Below are positions 16,819 through 24,876 of a DNA stretch of 57,246 bases, piece by piece. Each line of letters starts with the position of its first letter. Position 1 is the first letter of the stretch. The position numbers and the translations under genes were made by a program. Under the pieces are notes generated by a model. The model was given only the letters and a program-made list of their open reading frames with translations, made no database searches and was not told the DNA's origin. Origin of the DNA: Clostridiales bacterium (GTDB lineage Bacteria; Bacillota; Clostridia; Christensenellales; Aristaeellaceae); the NCBI GenBank assembly GCA_004556155.1, contig SFIM01000013.1, positions 1-57,246 of the forward strand, written 5' to 3'.

Positions 16819-19722
16819 ATGGATTATCAAACCGCCATTTCAGCCGCCTGCCGCACGCTGACCGCGCGGGGAAGCCTGACGCTGACGACGGGCTATACCT
16901 ACGCGCTGTCGGCGGACGATATCCTGTCCTTCCGGTTTGAGGAGGGCGTGCAGGGCGGCGACATGCTGCTGGGCGGCGCGGTGGGCGCGCATGGGCAGCT
17001 GACGCTGGCCAGTCCCGCGGGCGCATGGCTGCCGGGCGGCGAAAGGCTGGGCACGCGCACGCTAAACGGCGCGGCCGCAACGCTGGAAATCGGCGTGCTG
17101 GCTGGGGATGAAACGCTGTATCAGCCCTGCGGACGCTTTATCGTCAGCCGCATTGAAAGCGGCGAGGGGCAGGACAGCGTTACCCTGTCGGGCTATGACG
17201 AGATGGTGCACGCCCTGGCCGCGCCCTTTAGCGATGGGCTGACCTATCCGCAGCCGCTCAGCGCGGTGCTTGCGCACATCCTGGCGCAGAGCGATCTGCC
17301 CTATGATACGCTGCCGGACTGCAACGGCGCGGTGAGCATCCCCGCCCGCCCCGATTGGGGCGAGGGCTGCACGCTGCGCCGGGCGCTGGGCATGGCGGCA
17401 GGAGCGATGGGCTGCTTTGCGCGCGTCACCCCGCAGGGCAGGATTCGCCTGCAAAGCGTGTGGCCTGCCAGCTTCCGCGCGCTGGCGGCGGGCAAATGCC
17501 TGTCGATGTCGCTGTCAAGCCTGGACTTTGCGCTCAACCGCGTGCGCGCCGTCAATAGCGGCAATGAAGAAACGCCCCTGGCCGAGGCCGCGCTCAACGC
17601 TGCGCTGCCTGCCGGGGCCAGCAATACCCTGGAGCTCCGCGATAACGCGCTGCTGCGCGCAGGAAGCGCCCAAAGCCTGACAAGCGGCCTTCTTGCCGCC
17701 CTGAGCGGCATGACAATTACACCCTTTGAAGCGGATATTCCGGGCGACCCGACGCTGGAAATCGGCCAGCGTCTGCGCATTACCGATCTGCGCGGCGCGG
17801 CGCACGACAGCTGCGTGTTTGCCCGCACGCTCAGCTTTGGCCAGGATTTTACGGTGTCCCTGTCCTGCGATCCGGATACCTCAGGCGTCAGCCTGCCCCG
17901 CGCGCTGGCCGGCAGCGGACTGCTCAGCTCCGCCGCGCTGGGCGACGGCGTGGTCACGGCGCGCAACCTGGCCGTGGGCGCGGTGGACGCGGAGGCCATC
18001 AGCGCGCGCAGCATCACGGCGGACAAGATCGCCCTGGGCACGCTGACGGGCGATAGCGGGGTTTTTGGCAGCCTGTCGGCCGATCTGATTACGGCGGGCA
18101 AGCTCAGCGCCGACCGGCTGATCGTGGGCGGCTCGGAGTTTTCCATCGTGCGCGCGCTCAATCAGCTGGCGCAGTCGCTGGTCGAGGCCGACAACCGCAT
18201 CGACGGCGGCGTGCTGGCCGATCGCACGATCAGCGCCGTCAAGGTAACGGATGATTTCGGCGCGGGGCTGGAACTGTCCAGCAACCAGGCGGTGCTGCTG
18301 CTGGCTGGCAAGCTGGACGGCACGAACAGCCATCTGGAATTGACCCAGGAGGCCATCAACATGGTGGGCGGGGATATCAACATTGCCACGGATTCGCTGG
18401 AGATCCGCGGCATCGAGGCGGGCGACGAGCGCATGAGCCTGGACCAGGAGGGCCTGAGCGCGCCGCGCGTGGTGGTGAAGGATCACTTTTCCGCGCCCAA
18501 CGCTGTGCTCAAGCACCTGACCTCCGACGCGCCCTGGCAGGGCGGTATTCAATCCACCTTGGACGCGCTGCCCCGCTATCTGACCAGGCCCGTTACCATC
18601 GCCGTGCCTGCGGGCACATACATGGAAAACGTGGTGATCGCAGGCTTCTGGGGCGAGGCGCTGACGCTGGCCTTCGCGCCGGGCGTATACCTGCGCGGCA
18701 CGGTGGAAATCCGCCACTGCGGCGAGGTATCGCTGCAAGCCGCCAGCCTGGGCGACGCCTGCGTCTATCCCACCGGCGCGCAAACGCCCGTAACCGCGCG
18801 AGCCGTGCAGCGGCTGAGGCTTAAAAGCCTGTATCTTTCGGGATATCGCGGACGTTCTACCGCGACCGACGGCAGCGAATACTGCGTGCAGGCGCAGGGC
18901 TGCAACACGGTGATCGACGGCTGCGGCATGGAGTATTCCCGCAATGCCTGCCTGTACGCGGCGGGCGGCACGGCCAGCATGCATGCCTGCCTGGGCGGGT
19001 GCACGGGCGATAACCCCGCCACCAACGCCAACCTGGGCTATGCCGCCCGCGGCGCGGAGGGCGCGCACATCGCGCTGGAGGATACCTACCCCCTGGCCTT
19101 TATCGCCCATTACTGCGGCAGCGGCATGGCCACCTATCGGGTGGGCACGGGCTGCGTGGACACGGCGGGAGGCATGAGCGAACCGGGCAGCGCGCGGGTG
19201 ACGCGCACCTTCCTGCCCAGCTTCCACTGCACCTACACGGGCAGCAGCCGCAAGGCTTATCCCAACAACAAGGTGATCTGGCAGGGCGTGTACGGCCAGT
19301 ACCGCGCGGGCTACAATAATTTCAATACCGGCACGCTGTGGTTTGACGAGGCTTCGGCGGCGCTGGCGGGCAAGACCGTCCATCAGGCCACCCTGAGCCT
19401 GCGCCGCTCCAACGGCGGCTCCTCCGCCGCGCGCAATGTGTATCTGGGCGCGGTGGCGCTGCGGCAGGCGGACTGGGCCACTACCTATCGCCCGGCCTTT
19501 ACCGCGCCCTCGGCGCTGCCTGCTTATCCGGCGGGGCAGCTGAGCCGCGAGTGCGAGGGCGTGTACGATATAACCAGTCTGATGGCCGCCGTGCAGCAGG
19601 GCTATGGCATCGGCGTATACGAGCCCTGCGCGGCCTACAGCGGCAGCTATTCGCCGCACTACACCATGTTTTACGGCCTGGGCAGCGATTTTGTGCCCGT
19701 GCTGACCGTTACTTACAGCTGA
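16819..19722 (+). CDS. Tail fibre/receptor-binding protein, chimeric
   Basis: A 967-residue protein in at least three parts. About 1-360: a tail-hub-like domain (GQDSVTLSGYDEMVHALAAPF, NALLRAG). About 370-470: a repeat linker typical of phage tail-endopeptidase/host-specificity proteins (ARNLAVGAVDAEAISARSITADKIALGTLTGD...LITAGKLSADRL in parts). About 560-760: a pectate-lyase-like beta helix (VTIAVPAGTYMENVVIAG, CNTVIDGCGMEYS). About 790-967: a beta-sandwich (VTRTFLPSFHCTYTG...VYDITSLMAAVQQG...LTVTYS) like secreted DNRLRE/CBM-type domains. The start at 16819 has GGAGG 7 bp upstream, better than ATG 16813. It would bind host surface glycans. Confidence 0.8.
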   Translation: MDYQTAISAACRTLTARGSLTLTTGYTYALSADDILSFRFEEGVQGGDMLLGGAVGAHGQLTLASPAGAWLPGGERLGTRTLNGAAATLEIGVLAGDETLYQPCGRFIVSRIESGEGQDSVTLSGYDEMVHALAAPFSDGLTYPQPLSAVLAHILAQSDLPYDTLPDCNGAVSIPARPDWGEGCTLRRALGMAAGAMGCFARVTPQGRIRLQSVWPASFRALAAGKCLSMSLSSLDFALNRVRAVNSGNEETPLAEAALNAALPAGASNTLELRDNALLRAGSAQSLTSGLLAALSGMTITPFEADIPGDPTLEIGQRLRITDLRGAAHDSCVFARTLSFGQDFTVSLSCDPDTSGVSLPRALAGSGLLSSAALGDGVVTARNLAVGAVDAEAISARSITADKIALGTLTGDSGVFGSLSADLITAGKLSADRLIVGGSEFSIVRALNQLAQSLVEADNRIDGGVLADRTISAVKVTDDFGAGLELSSNQAVLLLAGKLDGTNSHLELTQEAINMVGGDINIATDSLEIRGIEAGDERMSLDQEGLSAPRVVVKDHFSAPNAVLKHLTSDAPWQGGIQSTLDALPRYLTRPVTIAVPAGTYMENVVIAGFWGEALTLAFAPGVYLRGTVEIRHCGEVSLQAASLGDACVYPTGAQTPVTARAVQRLRLKSLYLSGYRGRSTATDGSEYCVQAQGCNTVIDGCGMEYSRNACLYAAGGTASMHACLGGCTGDNPATNANLGYAARGAEGAHIALEDTYPLAFIAHYCGSGMATYRVGTGCVDTAGGMSEPGSARVTRTFLPSFHCTYTGSSRKAYPNNKVIWQGVYGQYRAGYNNFNTGTLWFDEASAALAGKTVHQATLSLRRSNGGSSAARNVYLGAVALRQADWATTYRPAFTAPSALPAYPAGQLSRECEGVYDITSLMAAVQQGYGIGVYEPCAAYSGSYSPHYTMFYGLGSDFVPVLTVTYS

Positions 19723-19780
19723 GCATAGGATAAAACAGGGCGCGTGCGCCCTGCTCAGGGTGAGAAAGGAGCTGTTCCAT

Positions 19781-20194
19781 ATGAATCATTTTTTCAAGGG
19801 CCTTGCCGGTGCGCTCAGCACGGTGGGGGCGTATCTTGTGTATCTGCTGGGCGGCTGGGACGCGGCGCTGACGGTGATGTTTGTGCTGATGGGGCTGGAC
19901 TATGCCACGGGGCTGCTGACGGCCTTTATGGGCAAAAGCCCCAAGACGCAGGGCGGCGGCTTTCGCTCCTCGGTGGCCTTTATTGGCATCAGCAAGAAGC
20001 TGATGATGGTGGCCATCGTGATGCTGGCCGCGGCGCTGGATCGTCTGACGGGCGACAGCAATATCTGCCGCAGCGCGGCCATTGGCTTTTACGCGGCCAA
20101 CGAGGGCTTATCCATCATGGAAAACGCCGCCGCGCTGGGCGTGCCGCTGCCCAAGGCGCTCAAGGACGTGATGGAGCGCCTGGACGAAAAATAA
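19781..20194 (+). CDS. Phage holin family protein (TcdE/holin_4 type)
   Basis: A 137-residue protein with three hydrophobic segments and the family motif MFVLMGLDYATGLLTAF...SSVAFIGISKKLMMVAIVMLA, ending in GFYAANEGLSIMENAAALGVPLPKALKDVMERL. Holins of this family permeabilise the inner membrane; relatives also release toxins or other particles. AAAGGAG lies 9 bp before 19781; an upstream ATG at 19760 is less likely. No endolysin gene follows, so lysis would need a host enzyme. Confidence 0.88.
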   Translation: MNHFFKGLAGALSTVGAYLVYLLGGWDAALTVMFVLMGLDYATGLLTAFMGKSPKTQGGGFRSSVAFIGISKKLMMVAIVMLAAALDRLTGDSNICRSAAIGFYAANEGLSIMENAAALGVPLPKALKDVMERLDEK

Positions 20195-20220
20195 TTTTTA
20201 AGCGCGCCTGAGCCGCGCCG

Positions 20221-20261
20221 CCGCCGCGAGCTGCCGATCTTGCCGTTCGCGGCGGTTTTTT
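20221..20261 (+). terminator. Rho-independent terminator after holin
   Basis: Stem CCGCCGCGA (20221-20229) with TCGCGGCGG (20247-20255), followed by six T. It closes the late phage transcript. Confidence 0.8.
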
Positions 20262-20362
20262 GCCGGATAGCCTGCCGGTTCGCTTTCTTTTTTTACGCAA
20301 TCCGCAGCGTAACGGGGAATTTGATGTGTTTTCGCATCAAATGATGATTTTTTGCACCGTTG

Positions 20363-20391
20363 TTGACAACTGAACGCAAAGCGGCTATACT
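20363..20391 (+). promoter_or_regulatory. Sigma-A-type promoter before small regulators
   Basis: TTGACA (20363-20368), 17-bp spacer, TATACT (20386-20391), about 50 bp before the XRE-like gene. It should drive the two overlapping regulator genes. Confidence 0.8.
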
Positions 20392-20441
20392 AATTCTTGT
20401 CGCTAACGGGAACATATGTTTGCATTAAAGGAGGATGAAGC

Positions 20442-20720
20442 ATGAGCAAACGCACGATTATATACCGCAATGTGGCGGCGCGCATGGCGCTGCTGGGCAT
20501 CAAGAAAACCGAGCTGGCCAAGCTGCTGGATATGAACTATTCCACCCTGCAGGGCAAGCTGCGCGGGCGCTCGTCCTTCTCGCTGGAGGAGGCCATCGAG
20601 ATCAAGGATATCCTGTGCTCGGGCGCGGCGCTGGAGGATTTCTTTGCCCGCACCGAGGCCGATTGCCCGCCCCTGCCCAATCAGGAGAGAATCTATGCCA
20701 GCAGCAAACCAACGGCCTGA
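20442..20720 (+). CDS. Small XRE-like helix-turn-helix protein
   Basis: A 92-residue protein with one lambda-repressor-like HTH (ARMALLGIKKTELAKLLDMNYSTLQGKLRGRSSFSLEEAIEIKDIL in parts), where the NYSTLQGKLRGR segment is the recognition helix. AAAGGAGG lies before the start and a strong promoter upstream. It overlaps the next gene by 26 bp. Together they probably form the regulatory end of the phage cluster. Confidence 0.8.
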   Translation: MSKRTIIYRNVAARMALLGIKKTELAKLLDMNYSTLQGKLRGRSSFSLEEAIEIKDILCSGAALEDFFARTEADCPPLPNQERIYASSKPTA

Positions 20721-21117
20721 AAACGAGCTGCGCGCCGAGGCGTATCTAAGCCGGGTAAGCGCGCTGCAAAGCGAGCTGACCTGCCAATTGCAGCACTTGC
20801 GGGCGCTGCGGGCGCATGGCCGCGCGGCCTCGGGCGCACAGGATGTGCTTACGCCCCTGCGCTTGCGGCAGGTGCAGCGGCGCGTGAAGCAATTGCGCGC
20901 AGACCTTTCCCGCGCGCAGCGGGAGGTAGCCTGGGCTGTCGGCCGCCTGCCCAATCCCCGCGCGCGCACGCTGATGGAGATGCGCTACCTGTCCTGCCTG
21001 ACCTGGGATGAAATTGCCCAGGCGCTCTATGCTTCGCCCCGCGCGGCGCTGCGCATGCATCAGCGCGCGCTGCGGCAGGTGGATATCCTGCTGGCCGAGC
21101 GCGAGGATTGCCGCTGA
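20695..21117 (+). CDS. Phage-type sigma-70 region-4-like regulator
   Basis: A 140-residue protein: an N-terminal coiled coil (about 5-75) and a C-terminal sigma region-4-like HTH (RTLMEMRYLSCLTWDEIAQALYASPRAALRMHQRALRQV in parts). Such proteins (DUF1492/ArpU-like) act as late-gene or packaging regulators in Firmicutes phages. The start at 20695 has AGGAGA upstream and lies within the preceding gene. It is the last gene with clear phage character. Confidence 0.7.
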   Translation: MPAANQRPENELRAEAYLSRVSALQSELTCQLQHLRALRAHGRAASGAQDVLTPLRLRQVQRRVKQLRADLSRAQREVAWAVGRLPNPRARTLMEMRYLSCLTWDEIAQALYASPRAALRMHQRALRQVDILLAEREDCR

Positions 21118-21226
21118 AGGGCTGGACGCACTTTTTTGCCACAATCGGCGCGCGCGGCGACTTGACGGCGGAGCGGAAATAATAGTAAGATAAAGCGTTG
21201 AACCAACCCAAAGGAGGATTTTCCCC

Positions 21227-21823
21227 TTGACCGAAGCCGAACTGCGCCCTATCGTGGCGCGCAACATCGCCGCCTGCCGCAAGCAAGCGGGCATGACGCA
21301 GGCCGAGCTGGCGGAAAAGCTGAACTATTCCGATAAAACGATTTCCAAGTGGGAGCGGGCGGAAGGCTTGCCCGATCTGGTGGTCAGCCAGAATATCGCG
21401 GAGCTGTTCGGCGTGCCGCTGGACGCGCTGCTGCGCGATGATACGCCCAAGCCCGTGGACGATGCGCGAAGCGCGCGCCAGCTCAACGCCCGCCGCAGGA
21501 TGATCCTGCTGATGTCGGTGAGCTTGTGCTGGCTGGTCGCCACCATCGCTTACTTTGCCCTCAAGCTCGCCGTGCCCACGCTGCCGCGCGTGTGGCTGGC
21601 CTTCATCTATGCCATGCCCGCCAGCTTTATCGTGTGCACGGTGTTCACCTGCATCTGGTGGAAAAAGCTCTGGCGGCTGCTGTCGATCAGCGGCATTATC
21701 TGGACGCTGGCCGTGGCTGTGCATATCAGCATCCGCCTGCCGGCCATCTACCTGATCTATGTGGTGGCTGCCGTGGTGCAGGCGCTGTTTTTGATGTTCT
21801 TCCATTTTTTGCGCATCAAGTGA
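21227..21823 (+). CDS. XRE-family regulator with C-terminal membrane domain
   Basis: A 198-residue protein. Residues 1-70 form a typical Clostridial XRE HTH (ACRKQAGMTQAELAEKLNYSDKTISKWERAEGLPD in parts), followed by a linker and four hydrophobic segments (about 88-108, 118-138, 145-165, 170-192). The start is TTG at 21227, chosen because AAAGGAGG lies 9 bp upstream. HTH-membrane fusions of this kind are common in Clostridia; the signal is unknown. The next gene begins 11 bp downstream, so the two are probably co-transcribed. Confidence 0.85.
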   Translation: MTEAELRPIVARNIAACRKQAGMTQAELAEKLNYSDKTISKWERAEGLPDLVVSQNIAELFGVPLDALLRDDTPKPVDDARSARQLNARRRMILLMSVSLCWLVATIAYFALKLAVPTLPRVWLAFIYAMPASFIVCTVFTCIWWKKLWRLLSISGIIWTLAVAVHISIRLPAIYLIYVVAAVVQALFLMFFHFLRIK

Positions 21824-21833
21824 GGAGCCAGCC

Positions 21834-22511
21834 ATGACCAAAGCCGTGTATGAGATGCTGCTGGGCTATATGCAATCCTGCGTGGCCGACCGCGCGCACG
21901 ATGAAAACCATGTGCTGCGCGTGCTGTCCAACGCCCTGCAAATCGCCCGCGAGGAGCCGCAGGCTGACCTGGATATCCTGATGGCGGCCTGCCTGCTGCA
22001 CGATGTGGCCCGGCGCGAGGAGATGGAAACGCCCGGCGTGCGCCATGCGGAGGCTGGAGCTGGAAAGGCGCGCGCGTTCCTGCAGCGCCAGGGCTTTTCA
22101 GCCGAATTTTGCAGCCGTGTGGCGGATTGCATCGCCGCGCACAGCTTTGGCAGCGGCCCTGCGCCTGCGCGCATCGAGGAAAAAATCCTCTTTGACGCGG
22201 ACAAGCTGGACGCCGCCGGGGCGCTGGGTACGGCGCGGATGCTGCTGTATCACGGCGCGGCGGGCGATCCGATTTATGAGGTGCGCGCGGACGGGCAGGT
22301 AAGCGACGGCGTTGGGGATGCGCAGCGGAATTATTTTTATGAGTATCACGGCATGATTGCCCAAATGGCCGGCAGCATGCTCACCCCGGCAGGCCGCCGC
22401 ATGGCGCAGGCGCGCGCCCAGACCGCGCGGCAGCTGTATCAGGCCATCTATGATGAGGCGCAGGGCTGCCATCTGGCTTTGCGGCAGGCGCTTGACGGCG
22501 CGTTTTCCTGA
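21834..22511 (+). CDS. HD-domain phosphohydrolase
   Basis: A 225-residue HD-superfamily metal-dependent phosphohydrolase. Metal ligands are visible as HDENH near residue 22, LLHDVARR near 54 (the HD pair), RHAEAGAGKAR and FDADKLDAAGALG near 120. This is the YedJ/RdgC-like small HD group; the substrate (nucleotide or phosphomonoester) cannot be told from sequence. GGAG lies 7 bp before the start. Confidence 0.85.
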   Translation: MTKAVYEMLLGYMQSCVADRAHDENHVLRVLSNALQIAREEPQADLDILMAACLLHDVARREEMETPGVRHAEAGAGKARAFLQRQGFSAEFCSRVADCIAAHSFGSGPAPARIEEKILFDADKLDAAGALGTARMLLYHGAAGDPIYEVRADGQVSDGVGDAQRNYFYEYHGMIAQMAGSMLTPAGRRMAQARAQTARQLYQAIYDEAQGCHLALRQALDGAFS

Positions 22512-22550
22512 TGCGGAAAAATTATTTTCAAAAATATTTGCAAAAAACAC

Positions 22551-22579
22551 TTGCCTTTTTGCCCAAACCGCCATATAAT
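22551..22579 (+). promoter_or_regulatory. Sigma-A-type promoter for structured RNA
   Basis: TTGCCT (22551-22556), 17-bp spacer, TATAAT (22574-22579). A transcript would start at about 22586, exactly where the long structured RNA begins. Confidence 0.8.
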
Positions 22580-22582
22580 GAT

Positions 22583-22803
22583 TTCGGTTAAGGTTCGGGT
22601 CTGTGGTTGAAAACCGATGCCAGTCGCAGGCAAAGCGGTCCACGTAAGCCTGGAGAATTTCCGGGTGAGCATGGTGCGGTTTAGACGTAAGTCCGGCCGG
22701 ATGAAAATCCGAGAGAGCGGCGTGGGGGCCAAGATGCTATGAGCAATGCTCCTGCCGGCGAGTGTGGGGTCAAAGACCAGGTCAGCCTTCCTTAAACCGG
22801 AAA
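22583..22803 (+). ncRNA. Long structured leader RNA, raiA-motif-like candidate
   Basis: About 220 nt with strong RNA character. The ends can pair (TTTCGGTT-AAGG at 22583-22594 with CCTTAAACCGG near 22790-22800). Inside are GTGGTTGAAAACC, GCAGGCAAAGCGGTCC, CCTGGAGAATTTCCGG and CCGGATGAAAATCCG, a density of GAAAA-type loops and short helices seen in complex structured RNAs. It has its own promoter and lies just before a zinc-ribbon gene. Size, loop sequences and genomic type remind me of the raiA RNA motif of Firmicutes, but I cannot verify this; it is not a GEMM, SAM, TPP or cobalamin riboswitch as far as I can see. Confidence 0.6.
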
Positions 22804-22826
22804 AATTATCAGGGGGTTTACCATCC

Positions 22827-23108
22827 ATGTACGAAGACAAGACGCTGGTATGCCGCGACTGTGGGCAGGAATTCGTGTTCACCGCTGGCGAACAGGAATT
22901 CTACGCTGAAAAGGGCTTCCAGAACGAGCCCACCCGCTGCAAGGCTTGCCGTCAGGCTCGCAAGGCCAGCCGTCCGGCTCCTGGCGCTCCCCGCGAGACT
23001 TACACCACCACGTGTGCGAATTGCGGCGCCGAGACCACTGTTCCCTTCATTCCCAAGAACGACCGCCCCATCTACTGCAGCGAGTGCTTCGCCGCGATGC
23101 GTCGGTAA
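22827..23108 (+). CDS. Zinc-ribbon protein
   Basis: A 93-residue protein with two zinc ribbons: CRDCGQ...CKAC (about 9-42, the zf-trcl type with FVFTAGEQEFYAEKGF between) and CANCGAE...CSEC (about 62-88). The linker is basic. Such proteins are common in Clostridia next to structured RNAs; they are suspected to bind nucleic acid, but function is unknown. The start at 22827 follows GGGGG. Transcribed with the upstream RNA and ended by a terminator at 23174. Confidence 0.85.
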   Translation: MYEDKTLVCRDCGQEFVFTAGEQEFYAEKGFQNEPTRCKACRQARKASRPAPGAPRETYTTTCANCGAETTVPFIPKNDRPIYCSECFAAMRR

Positions 23109-23173
23109 TCATACCGTCACAGCGAAGCCTGCGTCCCTCGCAAGAGATGGGCAGGCTATAAGATGAGTGCAAT

Positions 23174-23205
23174 GCGGAAGGCTGCGAAAGCAGTCTTCCG
23201 TTTTT
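23174..23205 (+). terminator. Rho-independent terminator
   Basis: Stem CGGAAG-g-CTGC, GAAA loop, GCAG-t-CTTCCG, then five T. Ends the RNA/zinc-ribbon transcript. Confidence 0.85.
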
Positions 23206-23282
23206 CTGTGGCTTCAAGCACCGTAGGGCATGGCATCATGCCGTTTTTTCGTGCGCGCGCTCCGGCTTTTGCGCTGAAATCA

Positions 23283-23311
23283 TTGACGGATAGCCCGCCA
23301 TGTGCTATAAT
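23283..23311 (+). promoter_or_regulatory. Sigma-A-type promoter for yebC
   Basis: TTGACG (23283-23288), 17-bp spacer, TATAAT (23306-23311), about 40 bp before the gene. Confidence 0.82.
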
Positions 23312-23349
23312 TTTTTAGTACTACGATACGAGTTTCTGGAGGGATTTGT

Positions 23350-24099
23350 ATGTCCGGTCATTCCAAATGGCATAATATTCAGGCGAAAAAGGGCAAGGCG
23401 GACGCCGCGCGCGGCAAGATCTTTACCAAGATCGGCCGTGAAATCGCCATCGCTGTGCGCGAGGGCGGCGCGAACCCGGAAAGCAACGGCAAGCTGCGCG
23501 ATATCATCGCCAAGGCCAAGGCCAATAACATGCCCAACGATAACATTCAGCGCTCCATCAAAAAGGCCGCGGGCGAAGGCAGCGGCATCAACTACGAAGA
23601 AATCGTTTATGAAGGCTATGCCCCCGGCGGCGTGGCTGTCATTTGCAATATCGTAACCGATAACCGCAACCGCACCAGCGCGGATGTGCGCCACATCTTT
23701 GATAAGTGCGGCGGCAACCTGGGCGCTCCCGGCTCGGTTAGCTACATGTTTGATAACAAGGGTCAGATCGTCGTTGAGCGCGAGCCCGGCATGGACGAGG
23801 ACGAAATGATGATGATCGCCCTGGATGCGGGCGCCGAGGATATGAAGGCGCTGGACGATGTGTTTGAAATCTACACCGCGCCCAACGATTTCTCCGCCGT
23901 GCGCGAGGCGCTGGAGCAGCAGGGTCTGTCCTTCCTGTCCGCGGACGTGAAGATGATCCCGCAGAACACCGTCTCCATCACCGATGAGGAAACCGCCGCC
24001 AAGATCGAAAAGCTGCTGGACATGCTGGATGATAATGACGACGTGGCCGACGTGTATCACAACGCCGAGCTGCCCGAATCCGACGAAGAGGACGAATAA
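23350..24099 (+). CDS. yebC: YebC/PmpR family regulator
   Basis: A 249-residue protein of the YebC/TACO1 family. The N-terminus MSGHSKWHNIQAKKGKADAARGKIFTKIGREI and the GYAPGGVAVI and KCGGNLGAPGSVSYMFD segments are diagnostic. Family members act as transcription regulators and, as shown for YebC/TACO1, help ribosomes through proline-rich stretches. GGAGGG lies 7 bp before the start; it has its own promoter and terminator, so it is monocistronic. Confidence 0.95.
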   Translation: MSGHSKWHNIQAKKGKADAARGKIFTKIGREIAIAVREGGANPESNGKLRDIIAKAKANNMPNDNIQRSIKKAAGEGSGINYEEIVYEGYAPGGVAVICNIVTDNRNRTSADVRHIFDKCGGNLGAPGSVSYMFDNKGQIVVEREPGMDEDEMMMIALDAGAEDMKALDDVFEIYTAPNDFSAVREALEQQGLSFLSADVKMIPQNTVSITDEETAAKIEKLLDMLDDNDDVADVYHNAELPESDEEDE

Positions 24100-24104
24100 G
24101 CCCA

Positions 24105-24201
24105 GCGATGCGCTGAGCGCTTCATGGCTCGATGCGCTGAGCGCCATCATGGATATGCGATTGAACGGGAAAGCCCGGGCAGAAAACCGCCCGGGCTTTT
24201 T
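24105..24201 (+). terminator. Direct repeat and terminator after yebC
   Basis: CGATGCGCTGAGCGC occurs twice (24106-24120 and 24130-24144). Then a strong terminator: AAGCCCGGGC (24171-24180), 8-nt loop, GCCCGGGCTT (24189-24198) and a T run. Confidence 0.8.
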
Positions 24202-24312
24202 CCATAGCCTTTCCCATCCTTCACAGAAGCCGCAGTGGAAATGCTCATGCCCTTATGGTATAATCAGAGCATGCCCATGGGGACGGCAAATCAGGGCTTG
24301 CGAGGGTTGATT

Positions 24313-24690
24313 ATGGACAAGCGGGAAATTCTAAATTGCCTATCTGAATTCCCTTATGATCGAAATGAGTATTGGGTCATCACTGGCGGAGCCATGGTGC
24401 TATATGATATTCGTGAGCAGACTGCTGACATTGATCTTGGATGCAGCGAGCGATTAGCTGATCGTCTGGAAGCAGACGGCTGTCTGTTCCGGCGAACGGA
24501 GCATGGGAAAAGATGGTTCAAATACGGCAGGAATATAGAGATTTTTGAGGAATGGCTGATGGACGGCACGGAATCAGTCCATGGCTTCAAGGTCATATCC
24601 ATCAAGGGATTGATTGAAATGAAACAGGAGCTTGGACGGGAAAAGGATAAAAAGGATATGGAATTGATTCAGGCATTTCTGAACCGATAA
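24313..24690 (+). CDS. Small nucleotidyltransferase-fold protein
   Basis: A 126-residue protein with a nucleotidyltransferase-like core: WVITGGAMVLYDIREQTADIDLGCS, where GGA and the DxD of DIDLG are the family signature, and ISIKGLIEMKQELGREKDKKDMELI near the C-terminus as in DUF6036-type proteins. Base composition is clearly more AT-rich than its neighbours and its codons (ATA, TTG, GAT) differ, pointing to recent transfer. Relatives often act as toxins or antitoxin partners, but no second gene is adjacent. A TATAAT lies at 24259-24264. Function uncertain. Confidence 0.75.
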   Translation: MDKREILNCLSEFPYDRNEYWVITGGAMVLYDIREQTADIDLGCSERLADRLEADGCLFRRTEHGKRWFKYGRNIEIFEEWLMDGTESVHGFKVISIKGLIEMKQELGREKDKKDMELIQAFLNR

Positions 24691-24800
24691 CCGCCAGCCT
24701 GCCGAACGGCCCCCTTGGCGCGGCGATGCTGCGGGCGCGCCCATTGCAGACGCCCCTGCGCCTTGTCCGCTGCCAGGGCGGCCTCATGATGAACAGCAAT

Positions 24801-24834
24801 GGCCCTCCGTATGACGCGGCAGATACGGAGGGCC
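24801..24834. terminator. Bidirectional terminator-like inverted repeat
   Basis: Perfect 12-bp arms GGCCCTCCGTAT (24801-24812) and ATACGGAGGGCC (24823-24834) between the convergent nucleotidyltransferase and sigG genes. A loose T-rich tract follows on the + strand. Confidence 0.65.
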
Positions 24835-24876
24835 AGTTGTTTTATTTGCTGGATGCGCCCGCCGGGGGCGTGGCGC

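Noticed and set aside
22583..22803. c-di-GMP (GEMM), cobalamin or SRP RNA identity for the structured leader
   Set aside because: Short resemblances (ACGTAAG, CCAGGTCAG) occur, but the required conserved blocks in the right order are missing.
24105..24150. The two 15-bp CGATGCGCTGAGCGC repeats as an attachment site or mobile-element end
   Set aside because: Only two close direct copies, no element between or beside them, and they sit just before a normal terminator.
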